Shown piece by piece: positions 24,822-33,214 of a stretch of DNA of 64,000 bases. The stretch spans positions 1-64,000 of the forward strand of contig DATKEC010000017.1 in NCBI GenBank assembly GCA_035544575.1, given 5' to 3'. Position 1 is the stretch's first letter. Each line of letters begins with the position of its first letter. The notes beneath the pieces are model-generated. The model ran no database searches. It had not been told where the DNA came from and saw nothing but the letters and a program-made list of their open reading frames with translations. Source of the DNA: DATHWB01 sp035544575. Its GTDB lineage: Bacteria > Actinomycetota > Acidimicrobiia > Spongiisociales > ZC4RG35. The position numbers and the translations under genes are program-made.

Positions 24822-25987
24822 CCGAGCGCCTCGGTGAACCGGTCGAGGGCGAGGTCGACCTCGTCGTCGGAGACCGTGAGGGGCGGAGCGAACCGGATGG
24901 CATCGGGGCGGACCGCATTGACGATCAGGCCGGCCCCCAACGATCTCACCGCCACCTCGTTCGCCCGCGGTCCGTCGAGGACCGCCGCCAGCAGCAGGCC
25001 CCTGCCCCGTACCGCGACGACTCCGTCCAGAGTGGCCAACCCGCCGGCCAGCTGCGCGGAGCGGTCGACGGTGTTGGAGAGGAGGTCGCGGGACTCGATC
25101 TCGTCGAGAACGGCGTGGGCGGCCGCACACACCACCGGACCCCCACCAAACGTGGTGGCGTGGTCACCGACCTGAAAGGCCGCAGCGACGCGCTCGGTCG
25201 CCATACACGCACCGATCGGGAGCCCGTTGGCCAAGGCCTTGGCGGTGGTGGCGATGTCGGGTTCGAACCCGAGCTGCTGCCACGAGAACCACGTTCCGGT
25301 CCGCCCGACGCCCGCCTGGACGTCGTCGACGATGACCAGGATGCCCCGCTCGTCGCACAGCGCCCGCACGGCCTGGAGGTAGCCGACGTCCAGCGGCACC
25401 ACTCCTCCCTCGCCCTGGGTGGTCTCGATCATCACCGCCGCGGTCGATGCGCTCACAGCGCCTGCCAGCTCGTCGATCTGACCGGGCCGAACTTGGCGGA
25501 ATCCAGGCGGGAGAGGGTCAAAGACAGCCTGCTTGGCAGGTTGGCCGGTGGCGGCCAGCGTGGCGAGGGTCCGCCCATGGAAGGAGTCCAGGAGCGAGAC
25601 GACCTCGAAGCACTCTGGCCCTCTGGCGGTCTGGCCCCACCGGCGAGCCAGCTTGATGGCGGCTTCGTTGGCGGTGGCGCCGCAGTTGGCGAAGAAGGTG
25701 CGGTCGAGACCTGACAGTGCGTTGAGCCTCTCGGCGAGACGCACCATCGGCTCGGTGACATAGAGGTTCGAGACATGCACCAGCCGTGCCATCTGGGCAG
25801 TCACGGCGTCTGCCACGCGGGGGTTGGCATGGCCCACGGACACGACGGCGAGGCCCGTCAGGAAGTCGAGGTACCGCCGGCCGGTCTCGTCGGTCAGCCA
25901 CGTCCCGGCGCCCTCGGTGAACACGATCGGTGTTCGACCGTAGGTGTGCATGACCGCGGCTGCCTCTCGCTCGAGTACCGAAGTCAC
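24818..25987 (-). CDS. argD: Acetylornithine aminotransferase
   Basis: PLP enzyme that converts N-acetylglutamate semialdehyde to N-acetylornithine. The 389-aa class-III aminotransferase shows GTWLTDETGRRYLDFLTGLAV, the cofactor aspartate region LVIVDDVQAGVGRTG and the PLP lysine in TTAKALANGLPIG (Lys250). Two normally stable motifs vary: FFANCGATANEAAIK instead of the usual NSGAEANEAAIK, and DDVQAG instead of DEVQTG. Context (argC-J-B-D with ATGA overlaps) supports the assignment. Confidence 0.94.
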   Translation of the reverse strand: MTSVLEREAAAVMHTYGRTPIVFTEGAGTWLTDETGRRYLDFLTGLAVVSVGHANPRVADAVTAQMARLVHVSNLYVTEPMVRLAERLNALSGLDRTFFANCGATANEAAIKLARRWGQTARGPECFEVVSLLDSFHGRTLATLAATGQPAKQAVFDPLPPGFRQVRPGQIDELAGAVSASTAAVMIETTQGEGGVVPLDVGYLQAVRALCDERGILVIVDDVQAGVGRTGTWFSWQQLGFEPDIATTAKALANGLPIGACMATERVAAAFQVGDHATTFGGGPVVCAAAHAVLDEIESRDLLSNTVDRSAQLAGGLATLDGVVAVRGRGLLLAAVLDGPRANEVAVRSLGAGLIVNAVRPDAIRFAPPLTVSDDEVDLALDRFTEALG

Positions 25988-26889
25988 AGCCGATCGTCTC
26001 CGTCCTGGGTGATCATGGTCCCGATGCCCTCCCGGGTGAACATCTCCAACAGGAGCACGTGCTGGACACGTCCGTCGAGGATGTGGGCTCGAACGACACC
26101 TGCCTCGAGGGCGGCCACCACCGATTGCAGCTTCGGCAGCATCCCCCCGGCGACACGACCCAACAGCGACCGCAGGGCGGAGAGGTCCATCCGCTGTATC
26201 AGGCTCTCATCTCGGGAGGTGTCGCTCAGCACACCCTCGACATCGGTCAGATACACGAGCTTGCGGGCTCCCAGGGCGGCCGCCAGTGTTCCCGCCGCCG
26301 TGTCGGCGTTGACGTTGTAGACCTCACCTCCGGGTCCCAGCGCCACCGGAGCGACCACCGGCACGAGTCCTTCTGCCAGGAGTCGTTCGATGAGCCCGGT
26401 GTTCACGGCGGTGATCTCGCCCACATAGCCGAGCCTGTCGTCCTTGGGCCGGGCGCGGAAGAGACCGGCGTCGATGCCACTCACACCGATTGCCTCTGCG
26501 CCGTGGGAGCCGAGCATGCGCACGATGTCAGCGTTGACCTCGCCGATCAACACCCGCTGGACGACCTTCATCGTTGCCGCGTCCGTGACGCGTAGCCCGT
26601 CGACCCAGGTGGGTTCGATGCCGGCGGTGGCCATGGCCTCGGTGATCTGGGGCCCGCCGCCGTGGACGATGACGGGGAGTATCCCCACCGTGTGGAGCAG
26701 CGTGATGTCGCCGGCGAAGCTCTGTTGCAGGGCGGGGTCCTCCATGGTCGAGCCGCCGTACTTCACGACCACGACCTCGCCCCGAAAACGCTGGATGTAG
26801 GGCAGGGCCTCCATGAGTATCGAGGCCTTGCCCATCGAGTTGGCGATGCGGACCTTTGTCGGATCCGGCGCACCGTGTCCGGTGGTCAT
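25984..26889 (-). CDS. argB: Acetylglutamate kinase
   Basis: Phosphorylates N-acetylglutamate, usually the arginine-feedback step. The 301-aa amino-acid kinase has VVVVKYGGSTMEDPALQQSFAGD, the substrate loop VIVHGGGPQITEAM, VNADTAAGTLAAALGARKLVYLTDVEGVL and GGMLPKLQSVVAALEAGV. The N-terminal helix segment (MGKASILMEALPYIQRF) is the kind present in arginine-sensitive hexameric forms. It overlaps argJ and argD by four bases each. Confidence 0.97.
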   Translation of the reverse strand: MTTGHGAPDPTKVRIANSMGKASILMEALPYIQRFRGEVVVVKYGGSTMEDPALQQSFAGDITLLHTVGILPVIVHGGGPQITEAMATAGIEPTWVDGLRVTDAATMKVVQRVLIGEVNADIVRMLGSHGAEAIGVSGIDAGLFRARPKDDRLGYVGEITAVNTGLIERLLAEGLVPVVAPVALGPGGEVYNVNADTAAGTLAAALGARKLVYLTDVEGVLSDTSRDESLIQRMDLSALRSLLGRVAGGMLPKLQSVVAALEAGVVRAHILDGRVQHVLLLEMFTREGIGTMITQDGDDRL

Positions 26890-28043
26890 GAGCGTTCCCC
26901 GTTGAAGGTGACGTAGTCCGGCGTCAGGTCCGTCGTCGTCACCACCGCCCGGCCCCGGCCGGCTCCGACGCTGACGGCGACCGTGAAGTCACCGGTGAGC
27001 CGCGCGGAAAGGTCCTCGTCGCCGAACGCCACCGCGGTTCCGGCGGAACAGACGACGGTGTCCTGATACGAGATCGTCACGAGACCGGGATCGACCTTCT
27101 CCCGGGTGACTCCGAGCGCGGCGAACACTCTCCCCCAGTTCGGGTCGGCACCGAAGAACGAGGCCCTGACCAGGGCGGAGTCGGCGACCCCCATGCCGAT
27201 CCGGCGCGCCGAGCCGTCGTCGACCGCCCCGGTCACATCGATCGTCACGATCTTCGACGCGCCTTCGGCGTCGCGCGCCATCTGCTGGGCGAGTGAGCGG
27301 CACACCGCCTCGACCGCCGCGGCCAGCTCTCCCGGCGCGGGCTCGGTTCCGGAGGCACCCGAGGCAAGGAGGATGACGGTGTCGTTGGTGGACTGACAGC
27401 CGTCGATGTTGAGCGCATTGAACGTCACGTCCGCCGCCGGCTTGAGGATGTCCGCCAGTGCCTCAGGGGTCGCGACCGCGTCTGTGGTGATGAACGCCAA
27501 CATCGTCGCCATGTCCGGACGAACCATCCCGGCGCCCTTTGCCATGCCTCCCACCGTCCATCCGTTCCGGACCGTCCGGGACATCTTGACCACCGAGTCG
27601 GTGGTGAGAATCCCGCCGGCGGCGGCGGTGGCATGTCCCTCGCCGTCGCCCAGGGCTGCAACGAGGTCGGGGACGGCACCAAGGATCGTCGACATCGGGA
27701 GCCGTCCACCGATCGGGCCGGTCGAGCAGACCCCGACGTCAGAGGGGTCACAATCGAGTTCGGCCGCCACGGCCGTTGCCATCGCCCTGGCATCGTCGAG
27801 ACCGGCGGCGCCCGTTCCGGCATTGGCGGCTCCGGAATTGACAACGATGGCCGCGAGGTGGCCCGAAGCGAGATGTTCGCGAGTCACCTGGACAGGCGGC
27901 GCGGCGGTGAGCGAGGTCGTGAACACAGCCGCGGCCGGAACCGGCCTGCCCGCGGACACGAGGGCCATGTCCAAGCCGCCCGAGGGCTTGATCCCGGCCG
28001 GGATGCCCGCCGCGGTGAACCCCGATGCGGCAACGACGCTCAT
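26886..28043 (-). CDS. argJ: Glutamate N-acetyltransferase / amino-acid acetyltransferase ArgJ
   Basis: Recycles the acetyl group from N-acetylornithine to glutamate, and in bifunctional forms also uses acetyl-CoA. The 385-aa precursor self-cleaves before a threonine nucleophile; here that is Thr180 in KGAGMVRPDMATMLAF. Other blocks are IVVNSGAANAGTG, CSTGPIGGRLPM and GADPNWGRVFAALG. The ATG at 28043 overlaps the argC stop. Whether this ArgJ is mono- or bifunctional cannot be told from sequence; no argA is seen in the window. Confidence 0.96.
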   Translation of the reverse strand: MSVVAASGFTAAGIPAGIKPSGGLDMALVSAGRPVPAAAVFTTSLTAAPPVQVTREHLASGHLAAIVVNSGAANAGTGAAGLDDARAMATAVAAELDCDPSDVGVCSTGPIGGRLPMSTILGAVPDLVAALGDGEGHATAAAGGILTTDSVVKMSRTVRNGWTVGGMAKGAGMVRPDMATMLAFITTDAVATPEALADILKPAADVTFNALNIDGCQSTNDTVILLASGASGTEPAPGELAAAVEAVCRSLAQQMARDAEGASKIVTIDVTGAVDDGSARRIGMGVADSALVRASFFGADPNWGRVFAALGVTREKVDPGLVTISYQDTVVCSAGTAVAFGDEDLSARLTGDFTVAVSVGAGRGRAVVTTTDLTPDYVTFNGERS

Positions 28044-29068
28044 GGCATCCACCCGGCCAGCGGCAGACCGACTGCCTCGTCGAGTCCCACCATGATGTTG
28101 GCGGCCTGGATCGCCTGGCCTGCTGCACCCTTGACGAGGTTGTCGATTGCCGCCTGGGCGATGACCACGCCCGCATGGACATCGACGAACGCCGAGACGA
28201 TCGCCCGGTTCGACGACACCGCCCACCGGGTTTGCGGGGGGCCGTCGATCACGGTGACGAACGGCCGGCCGGCGTAGGCGTCTCGAAGTGTCTGGCGAAG
28301 GGCAGAGTCATCGACGGCGCCGTCCGCCAGCCGGGCGGTGACCGTGGCCAGTTCGCCCCGCTGCATCGGTACCAGATGCGGGGTGAAGACAACCGACGGC
28401 TCCTGGCCGGTTGCCTGGCTGATGGCCATCTCGATCTCGGGGCGATGCCGGTGTCGTGCCACCGAATAGGCCTGAACTCCCTCGGCGACGGCACCGAAGA
28501 GCAGCTCGTCCTTCAGGCTCCTTCCGGCCCCCGACACCCCGCTCATGCAGTCCGCCACGATCGGCGAGGCCACGTCCACCCACCCGGCTCGGATGAGGGG
28601 AACGATCGCCAGGAGTACCGCGGTGGGATAGCAGCCGGGGGACGCGATCCGGGTCGTGTCGGTCAGATCGAAGAGTTCCGGGAGGCCGTATGACCAGTCC
28701 CCGAGCCTCGAAGGGAGCGGATGCGGTTCGCCGTAGGCCTGCAGGTACCGCTCGTCGGTGTCCAACCGGTAGTCGCTGCCGAGGTCGACCACGGACGTTC
28801 CTGCGGCAGAGAGCGTCTCCCCGATCGCCCACGAGGCTCCGTGCGGCAGGGCCAGGAAGACGAGATCCAGATCCGGCAGGTCCTCGGGGTCGTTCGATCC
28901 GAGTACTCGATCGCCACCGTCGAGTTGGGGATGGACGGAGGACAACGGCTGGCCGATCCGCGAATGGGCCCCGAGATGGACGAGGTCCATCACCGGATGC
29001 CCATCCAGCATCCGCACCAACTCTCCCCCGGCGTACCCGGAGGCACCGAGTACCGCCACACGCGACAC
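28040..29068 (-). CDS. argC: N-acetyl-gamma-glutamyl-phosphate reductase
   Basis: NADPH-dependent reduction of N-acetylglutamyl phosphate. The 342-aa protein starts at GTG with VSRVAVLGASGYAGGELVRML (Rossmann motif) and has the catalytic cysteine in RIASPGCYPTAVLL (Cys146), then GVSGAGRSLKDELLFG and HRHRPEIEMAI. GGGAG lies six bases before the start. It heads the argC-J-B-D operon with an operator-covered promoter at 29095-29115. Confidence 0.97.
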   Translation of the reverse strand: MSRVAVLGASGYAGGELVRMLDGHPVMDLVHLGAHSRIGQPLSSVHPQLDGGDRVLGSNDPEDLPDLDLVFLALPHGASWAIGETLSAAGTSVVDLGSDYRLDTDERYLQAYGEPHPLPSRLGDWSYGLPELFDLTDTTRIASPGCYPTAVLLAIVPLIRAGWVDVASPIVADCMSGVSGAGRSLKDELLFGAVAEGVQAYSVARHRHRPEIEMAISQATGQEPSVVFTPHLVPMQRGELATVTARLADGAVDDSALRQTLRDAYAGRPFVTVIDGPPQTRWAVSSNRAIVSAFVDVHAGVVIAQAAIDNLVKGAAGQAIQAANIMVGLDEAVGLPLAGWMP

Positions 29069-29094
29069 CGCTATCTCCCGACTTGCGAGCCGTC

Positions 29095-29123
29095 ACTATA
29101 TACGCATATGCGCATGGTCCGAA
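29095..29123 (-). promoter_or_regulatory. argC promoter with ARG-box-like operator in the spacer
   Basis: On the minus strand TATAGT (29100-29095) is a good -10; 17 bases upstream lies TTCGGA, a weak -35. The 16-base site ATACGCATATGCGCAT (29100-29115), shared with argR, fills the spacer. ArgR binding there would block RNA polymerase. The predicted start point is near 29088, about 20 nt before the argC GTG. Confidence 0.75.
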
Positions 29124-29145
29124 TCGATCGTCGGTGGTCGGGAGA

Positions 29146-30573
29146 TCACCCCAACGGATAAGCGGGGAGGTCTTCGGAACGAACCCAGTCGGTCACCAGG
29201 TCTTCAGCCTGGGGGCCGAGCACCACCAGGACGAAGATCAGGAAGGACTCCGTGGTCACGGTCTCGCCGGCGAAGGCCGCCACGTAGGAGCGGAGGAATG
29301 AGAAGAACTCGGCGTCTCCCACGAACTCGCGCAACGCCGCCAGCGCCAGCCCGCCGCGCTGGTAGACCGAGACGTTGAACAGGTCCTGGCCGGAAGGATG
29401 GTCGGGAGGTGGCACGCCAGGGACCGACACCGCCTCCCAGGCGCCTCTGACCTGGGATTCGTAGGCGTCCCGGCCGGCATCGCGCTCCACCCAGCGCCAT
29501 GTCATGAACGTGGCGAATCCTTCGTTCAGCCAGATGTCGTCCCACTGGCCGAGGCTGATCTCGTTGCCGAACCACTGGTGAGCCAGCTCGTGGGCGATGA
29601 CGAAGGTCCCCCAGGCGGCGCTGACTGTCGTATAAGTGGAGAGTGTCTGTGTCTCGAGGGCGGCCGGAAGGTCCGAGTCGAGGACCACTGCGCCGGACTG
29701 ACCGAACGGGTACGGCCCCAGATCCTCCTCGAACGCACTGAGGATCTCAGCCTGCCGTTCGAATCCCTCGGGAAGGGGGGCGTCGCCGCCCATCCACGTG
29801 ACCACGCCATCGGGCGTCTCGATCGGTGTGAAGTCACCGATGGCCAGCGGAACCAGATACGGAGCGACGCTCGGGATCTCGAAGCTGTGAACGCCGAGAC
29901 CGCCTTCGAATCTCACCGCCGCCGCCTCGCCGCCGGAGACGACCACGTGCGGTTCGGGGACGCGCACCGTGAGGAACACATCCGCCCGGTCACTCGGGTG
30001 ATCGTTGGCCGGAAACACCCCTGAAGCGCCGTCGGGTTCGGAGAAGAGGAACAGAGACCCGCCGCGGCCGCGCTGCCATCCGGTGGGGAAAGCAAAGTCG
30101 GTGAGATTCACGGGCGCGGGCAGACCGTGATAACTGACCGCAACGGTGAAGATCTCACCGCTCGGAATCACATCGGGCGGCGTGATTCGCAGGTCCCGTG
30201 GTCCGCGGGCGAATGCCGACTCGCCACCGTCGACCCGCACCGACGTCACGGTGTACCCGACCAGGTCGACGGTGAACGATCTCAACGCCACAGTCGCCTC
30301 CGCCTCGATGATGACGTTTCCTTCGAGTTCAGCGAGGCCGGCGTCGAAGGTGAGATCGATGTCATAGGTGAGCACGTCGTATCCGGCGTTGCCGAGTTCG
30401 GGGAACATCCGATCACCCAGGCCAGGGGCGCCATCCACTCCGACGACGGGTGCGGTGGTCGTGGTGGCGGCGATCGTCGGAGGCGGAGGCGCCACCTCGT
30501 TGGTGGCGATCGTGTCCGGGGGCGCCACCGTGCAGGCGGCGAGTGCCACGACGAGGGCGGCCGAACGCCTCAT
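29146..30573 (-). CDS. M1-family metallopeptidase, secreted lipoprotein
   Basis: Gluzincin aminopeptidase-like protein of 475 aa exported as a lipoprotein: MRRSAALVVALAACTVAPP has a lipobox Cys14. The N-terminal beta domain is followed by the catalytic domain with HELAHQWFGNE near residue 326 and the third zinc ligand in NEGFATF, an exact HEXXH-x18-E arrangement. The usual GAMEN exopeptidase motif is replaced by AALETQTL, so classical aminopeptidase specificity is doubtful. Its ATG overlaps the CCA-adding enzyme stop. Confidence 0.93.
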   Translation of the reverse strand: MRRSAALVVALAACTVAPPDTIATNEVAPPPPTIAATTTTAPVVGVDGAPGLGDRMFPELGNAGYDVLTYDIDLTFDAGLAELEGNVIIEAEATVALRSFTVDLVGYTVTSVRVDGGESAFARGPRDLRITPPDVIPSGEIFTVAVSYHGLPAPVNLTDFAFPTGWQRGRGGSLFLFSEPDGASGVFPANDHPSDRADVFLTVRVPEPHVVVSGGEAAAVRFEGGLGVHSFEIPSVAPYLVPLAIGDFTPIETPDGVVTWMGGDAPLPEGFERQAEILSAFEEDLGPYPFGQSGAVVLDSDLPAALETQTLSTYTTVSAAWGTFVIAHELAHQWFGNEISLGQWDDIWLNEGFATFMTWRWVERDAGRDAYESQVRGAWEAVSVPGVPPPDHPSGQDLFNVSVYQRGGLALAALREFVGDAEFFSFLRSYVAAFAGETVTTESFLIFVLVVLGPQAEDLVTDWVRSEDLPAYPLG

Positions 30574-31985
30574 TCCTCCTCGATGGTCGGTCCCGGCCCG
30601 GGATCGTCGAGTCCGTGATCGACCGCCCAGGCCCGTGTGAGCTGGTACGCCTCTGCCGCGGAGTACTCGCCGTCGTCGATTCGCTTCTCGAGCAGCATGT
30701 CCATGATGTCTCCGACGATCGGTCCGGGCCTGATCCCGAGATACGAGATCACGTCGTTGCCGTTGATGGGTGCCCGTAGCGATTCGATCGCCTCTCGCTC
30801 ACGCAGTTCGACGATCCGCTCTTCGAGTTCGTCGATCCTCCGCTGGATGGCCGACGCCCGGCGGGCGTTACCCGTCGTGACGTCACAACGAACGAGCTCG
30901 TTGAGATCCTCGAGCACATCGCCGGCGTCGCGCACGTAGCGGCGAACGGCGGAGTCGGTCCACCCCATCTTGAGAGTGTGAGGCCGGAGGTGCAGAAAGA
31001 CGAGCTGACGAACGTCTGCGACGAGGTCGTTGGGAAACCGCAGGGCACGGAGACGATCCCTCGCCATCCGGGCGCCCACCACTTCGTGGTGATGGAATGT
31101 CACGCCATCGTCGTCGAAGTCCCGCGTGTCCGGTTTGCCGATGTCGTGGAGCAACGCCGCCATGCGCAGACGGAGTCGCGGCGACGTCTTCTCGGTCACG
31201 GCGATGGTGTGGGCCAGAACGTCCTTGTGCTTGTGGACGGGGTCTTGGCTCATCGCCAAACGGGACAGCTCGGGAATGAAGTGATCCGAGAGGCCGGATG
31301 CCACCAGCTCGGTCAGGGCCGGACCGGGGTCCGAAGCGGTGATGAGCTTCGAGAACTCGTCGCGTATCCGCTCCGGCGAGACGATCCCCAGGCGCCCGCC
31401 CATCGCCCGGACTGCTTCCAGCGCCTCGGGGTCCGGGGCGAAGCCCAGCGTCGCCTGAAACCTGAAGAGTCGGAGCATCCTGAGCGGATCGTCAGAGAAG
31501 GAGTCCTCGGGGCGACCGGGCGTGCGGAGCACGCCGGCCGCGAGATCAGCCAGCCCCCCGCACGGGTCGATGGTCTCGGTCGCCGGGAGCGCCAGCGCCA
31601 TGGCGTTGATGGTGAAGTCGCGCCTGACCAGGTCGTCCTCGATGCGGTCCGAGAACGTGACCTCGGGTTTGCGGGACTCGTCGCGATACACCTCGGAACG
31701 GAACGTCGTGATCTCGAAGATCCAGTCCCCCATCCGAGCCCCGATCGTCCCGTACGCCTCCCCCATGCCGAAGACCGAGTCGGCCCAGCCCTCGAGGAGG
31801 CCACGGATCGCAGGCGGACGGGCGTCGGTCGTGAAGTCGAGGTCCTCGACCTCACGGCCGAGGAGGGCGTCGCGGAGAGAACCACCGACCAGGTAGAGGT
31901 CGTGTCCGGCGTCACGAAAGCGAGCAGCCAACTCGGCGGTCGGCGACCCGTCCGCGACGAGCCATCTCAGCCGTTCGGGGATCAT
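30570..31985 (-). CDS. pcnA: CCA tRNA nucleotidyltransferase (PcnA/Cca type with HD domain)
   Basis: Adds or repairs the tRNA 3' CCA end. The 471-aa protein has the class-II nucleotidyltransferase head LVGGSLRDALLG with the metal pair in VEDLDFTTDA, then RRDFTINAMAL and a neck containing DPLRMLRLFRFQA. A C-terminal HD domain (LLHDIGKPDTR, HHHEVVGARM) follows. Position close to the sigma-trx-par cluster matches actinobacterial gene order. A TAGCCT box lies nine bases before the ATG with no Shine-Dalgarno. Confidence 0.95.
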   Translation of the reverse strand: MIPERLRWLVADGSPTAELAARFRDAGHDLYLVGGSLRDALLGREVEDLDFTTDARPPAIRGLLEGWADSVFGMGEAYGTIGARMGDWIFEITTFRSEVYRDESRKPEVTFSDRIEDDLVRRDFTINAMALALPATETIDPCGGLADLAAGVLRTPGRPEDSFSDDPLRMLRLFRFQATLGFAPDPEALEAVRAMGGRLGIVSPERIRDEFSKLITASDPGPALTELVASGLSDHFIPELSRLAMSQDPVHKHKDVLAHTIAVTEKTSPRLRLRMAALLHDIGKPDTRDFDDDGVTFHHHEVVGARMARDRLRALRFPNDLVADVRQLVFLHLRPHTLKMGWTDSAVRRYVRDAGDVLEDLNELVRCDVTTGNARRASAIQRRIDELEERIVELREREAIESLRAPINGNDVISYLGIRPGPIVGDIMDMLLEKRIDDGEYSAAEAYQLTRAWAVDHGLDDPGPGPTIEEE

Positions 31986-31994
31986 TCGATCGGC

Positions 31995-32000
31995 AGGCTA
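31995..32000 (-). promoter_or_regulatory. -10 box for a near-leaderless pcnA transcript
   Basis: TAGCCT on the minus strand fits TANNNT and ends nine bases before the ATG at 31985, with no Shine-Dalgarno between. Confidence 0.35.
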
Positions 32001-32050
32001 ATGGCGCCCGGCCACCAGCCCCCACCCGCGGTTCTCGCCGGCGCGGGGCG

Positions 32051-33133
32051 TCAGACCTCGACGCCGGCTTCCTGCGCCTTGGCCCGGAACTCGTGGGAGT
32101 TGCGGACGAACGGCAGGGCGGTCGGCAAGCTGACGCGGCGCTGCGTGACGAGGTTCAGCAGTGCCTGGTCGAATGTCTGCATCCCGAAGAACTCGCTCTC
32201 CTTGACCGCCTCGATGAGCCTGGCCGGGTCGGCGCCTTCGGCGATGAGCTCGGTCACGCGACCATATCCTGTGAGTACTTCGGTGGCCAGCACCCGTCCG
32301 CTCCCGTCGGCGGTATCCAGGAGACGCTGGGAGATGACACCGCGCAACAAGGCGGCCAACTGTCGACGAACCGTGCCATGACGGTTGTCGGGAAAGAACT
32401 CGACGAAGCGGGCCACGGTGTCGAGCGGATCCTTGGTGTGCATCGCGCTCAGAACGAGGTGCCCGGTTTCGGCCGCATCCAGCGCGGCCGAGGCAGTGGC
32501 GAAGTCATTGATCTCCGAGACCAGGATCACATCGGCATCCTGGCGCATCGCCTTACGAATCGCCGAGGCCAGATCCGGTGTGTCGACACCGACCTCGCGC
32601 TGCGCGACCACGGCCATCTTGTCCGGGAACAGGACCTCGATGGGGTCCTCGATGGTGATGATGGACACCGGCTGTGTCTGATTGATGTGCTCGACGATCG
32701 CGGCCAGGGTCGTGGTGCGTCCCGAGCCGGCAGGACCGGTCACGAGGATGAGACCGCGCGGTTCGGCCGCCAACTTGCGGACTACCGGCGGCAGTCCGAG
32801 TTGGTCGATGGTTGGCACGCCGGGAACAACCCGGCGCAGCACCAGACTGATCGAGCCGCGCTGGCGAAACGCACCGACCCTGAAGCGTCCCAGATCCGGA
32901 CGTCCGTACGCGAAGTCCGCCTCGCCATTGGCATCGAAGGTGGCTGCGGCCTTCTCGGAGAAGATCTCGTCGGCGAAGGCCTGGACGTCGTCGGGCCGCA
33001 GAGTCGGGAGATCCGCCAAGCGGCGAAGTTCCCCGTCGATCCTGATGACCGGCGGTGAGCCGACTTTGAGGTGCACGTCCGATGCCCGGGACTCGACGGC
33101 CCGGCGGAGTAGTTCATCGAAGGTGAGGGACAT
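32051..33133 (-). CDS. PilT/VirB11-like secretion ATPase with an altered Walker A
   Basis: A 360-aa PilT-family hexameric ATPase: N-terminal PAS-like domain (LLRRAVESRASDVHLKVGSPPVIRIDGELRRL) and RecA-like domain with the Asp box IITIEDPIE, Walker B-like DVILVSEINDFATA and the His box TGHLVLSAMHTKDPLDTV. The Walker A reads GPAGSGRTTTL: the nucleotide-binding lysine is Arg139 (codon CGC). The PilT hallmark GEMRD is SEIND. No pilin or other type IV pilus gene lies in the window, so the role in pilus retraction is uncertain. Confidence 0.88.
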   Translation of the reverse strand: MSLTFDELLRRAVESRASDVHLKVGSPPVIRIDGELRRLADLPTLRPDDVQAFADEIFSEKAAATFDANGEADFAYGRPDLGRFRVGAFRQRGSISLVLRRVVPGVPTIDQLGLPPVVRKLAAEPRGLILVTGPAGSGRTTTLAAIVEHINQTQPVSIITIEDPIEVLFPDKMAVVAQREVGVDTPDLASAIRKAMRQDADVILVSEINDFATASAALDAAETGHLVLSAMHTKDPLDTVARFVEFFPDNRHGTVRRQLAALLRGVISQRLLDTADGSGRVLATEVLTGYGRVTELIAEGADPARLIEAVKESEFFGMQTFDQALLNLVTQRRVSLPTALPFVRNSHEFRAKAQEAGVEV

Positions 33134-33214
33134 GTGGAAGCCTCCAACCGAGTTCGCTCTGTGATGACGTATCGGCTGACCGCCACGACCCCTTGAGGGA
33201 CCGTTTTGTCCGGT

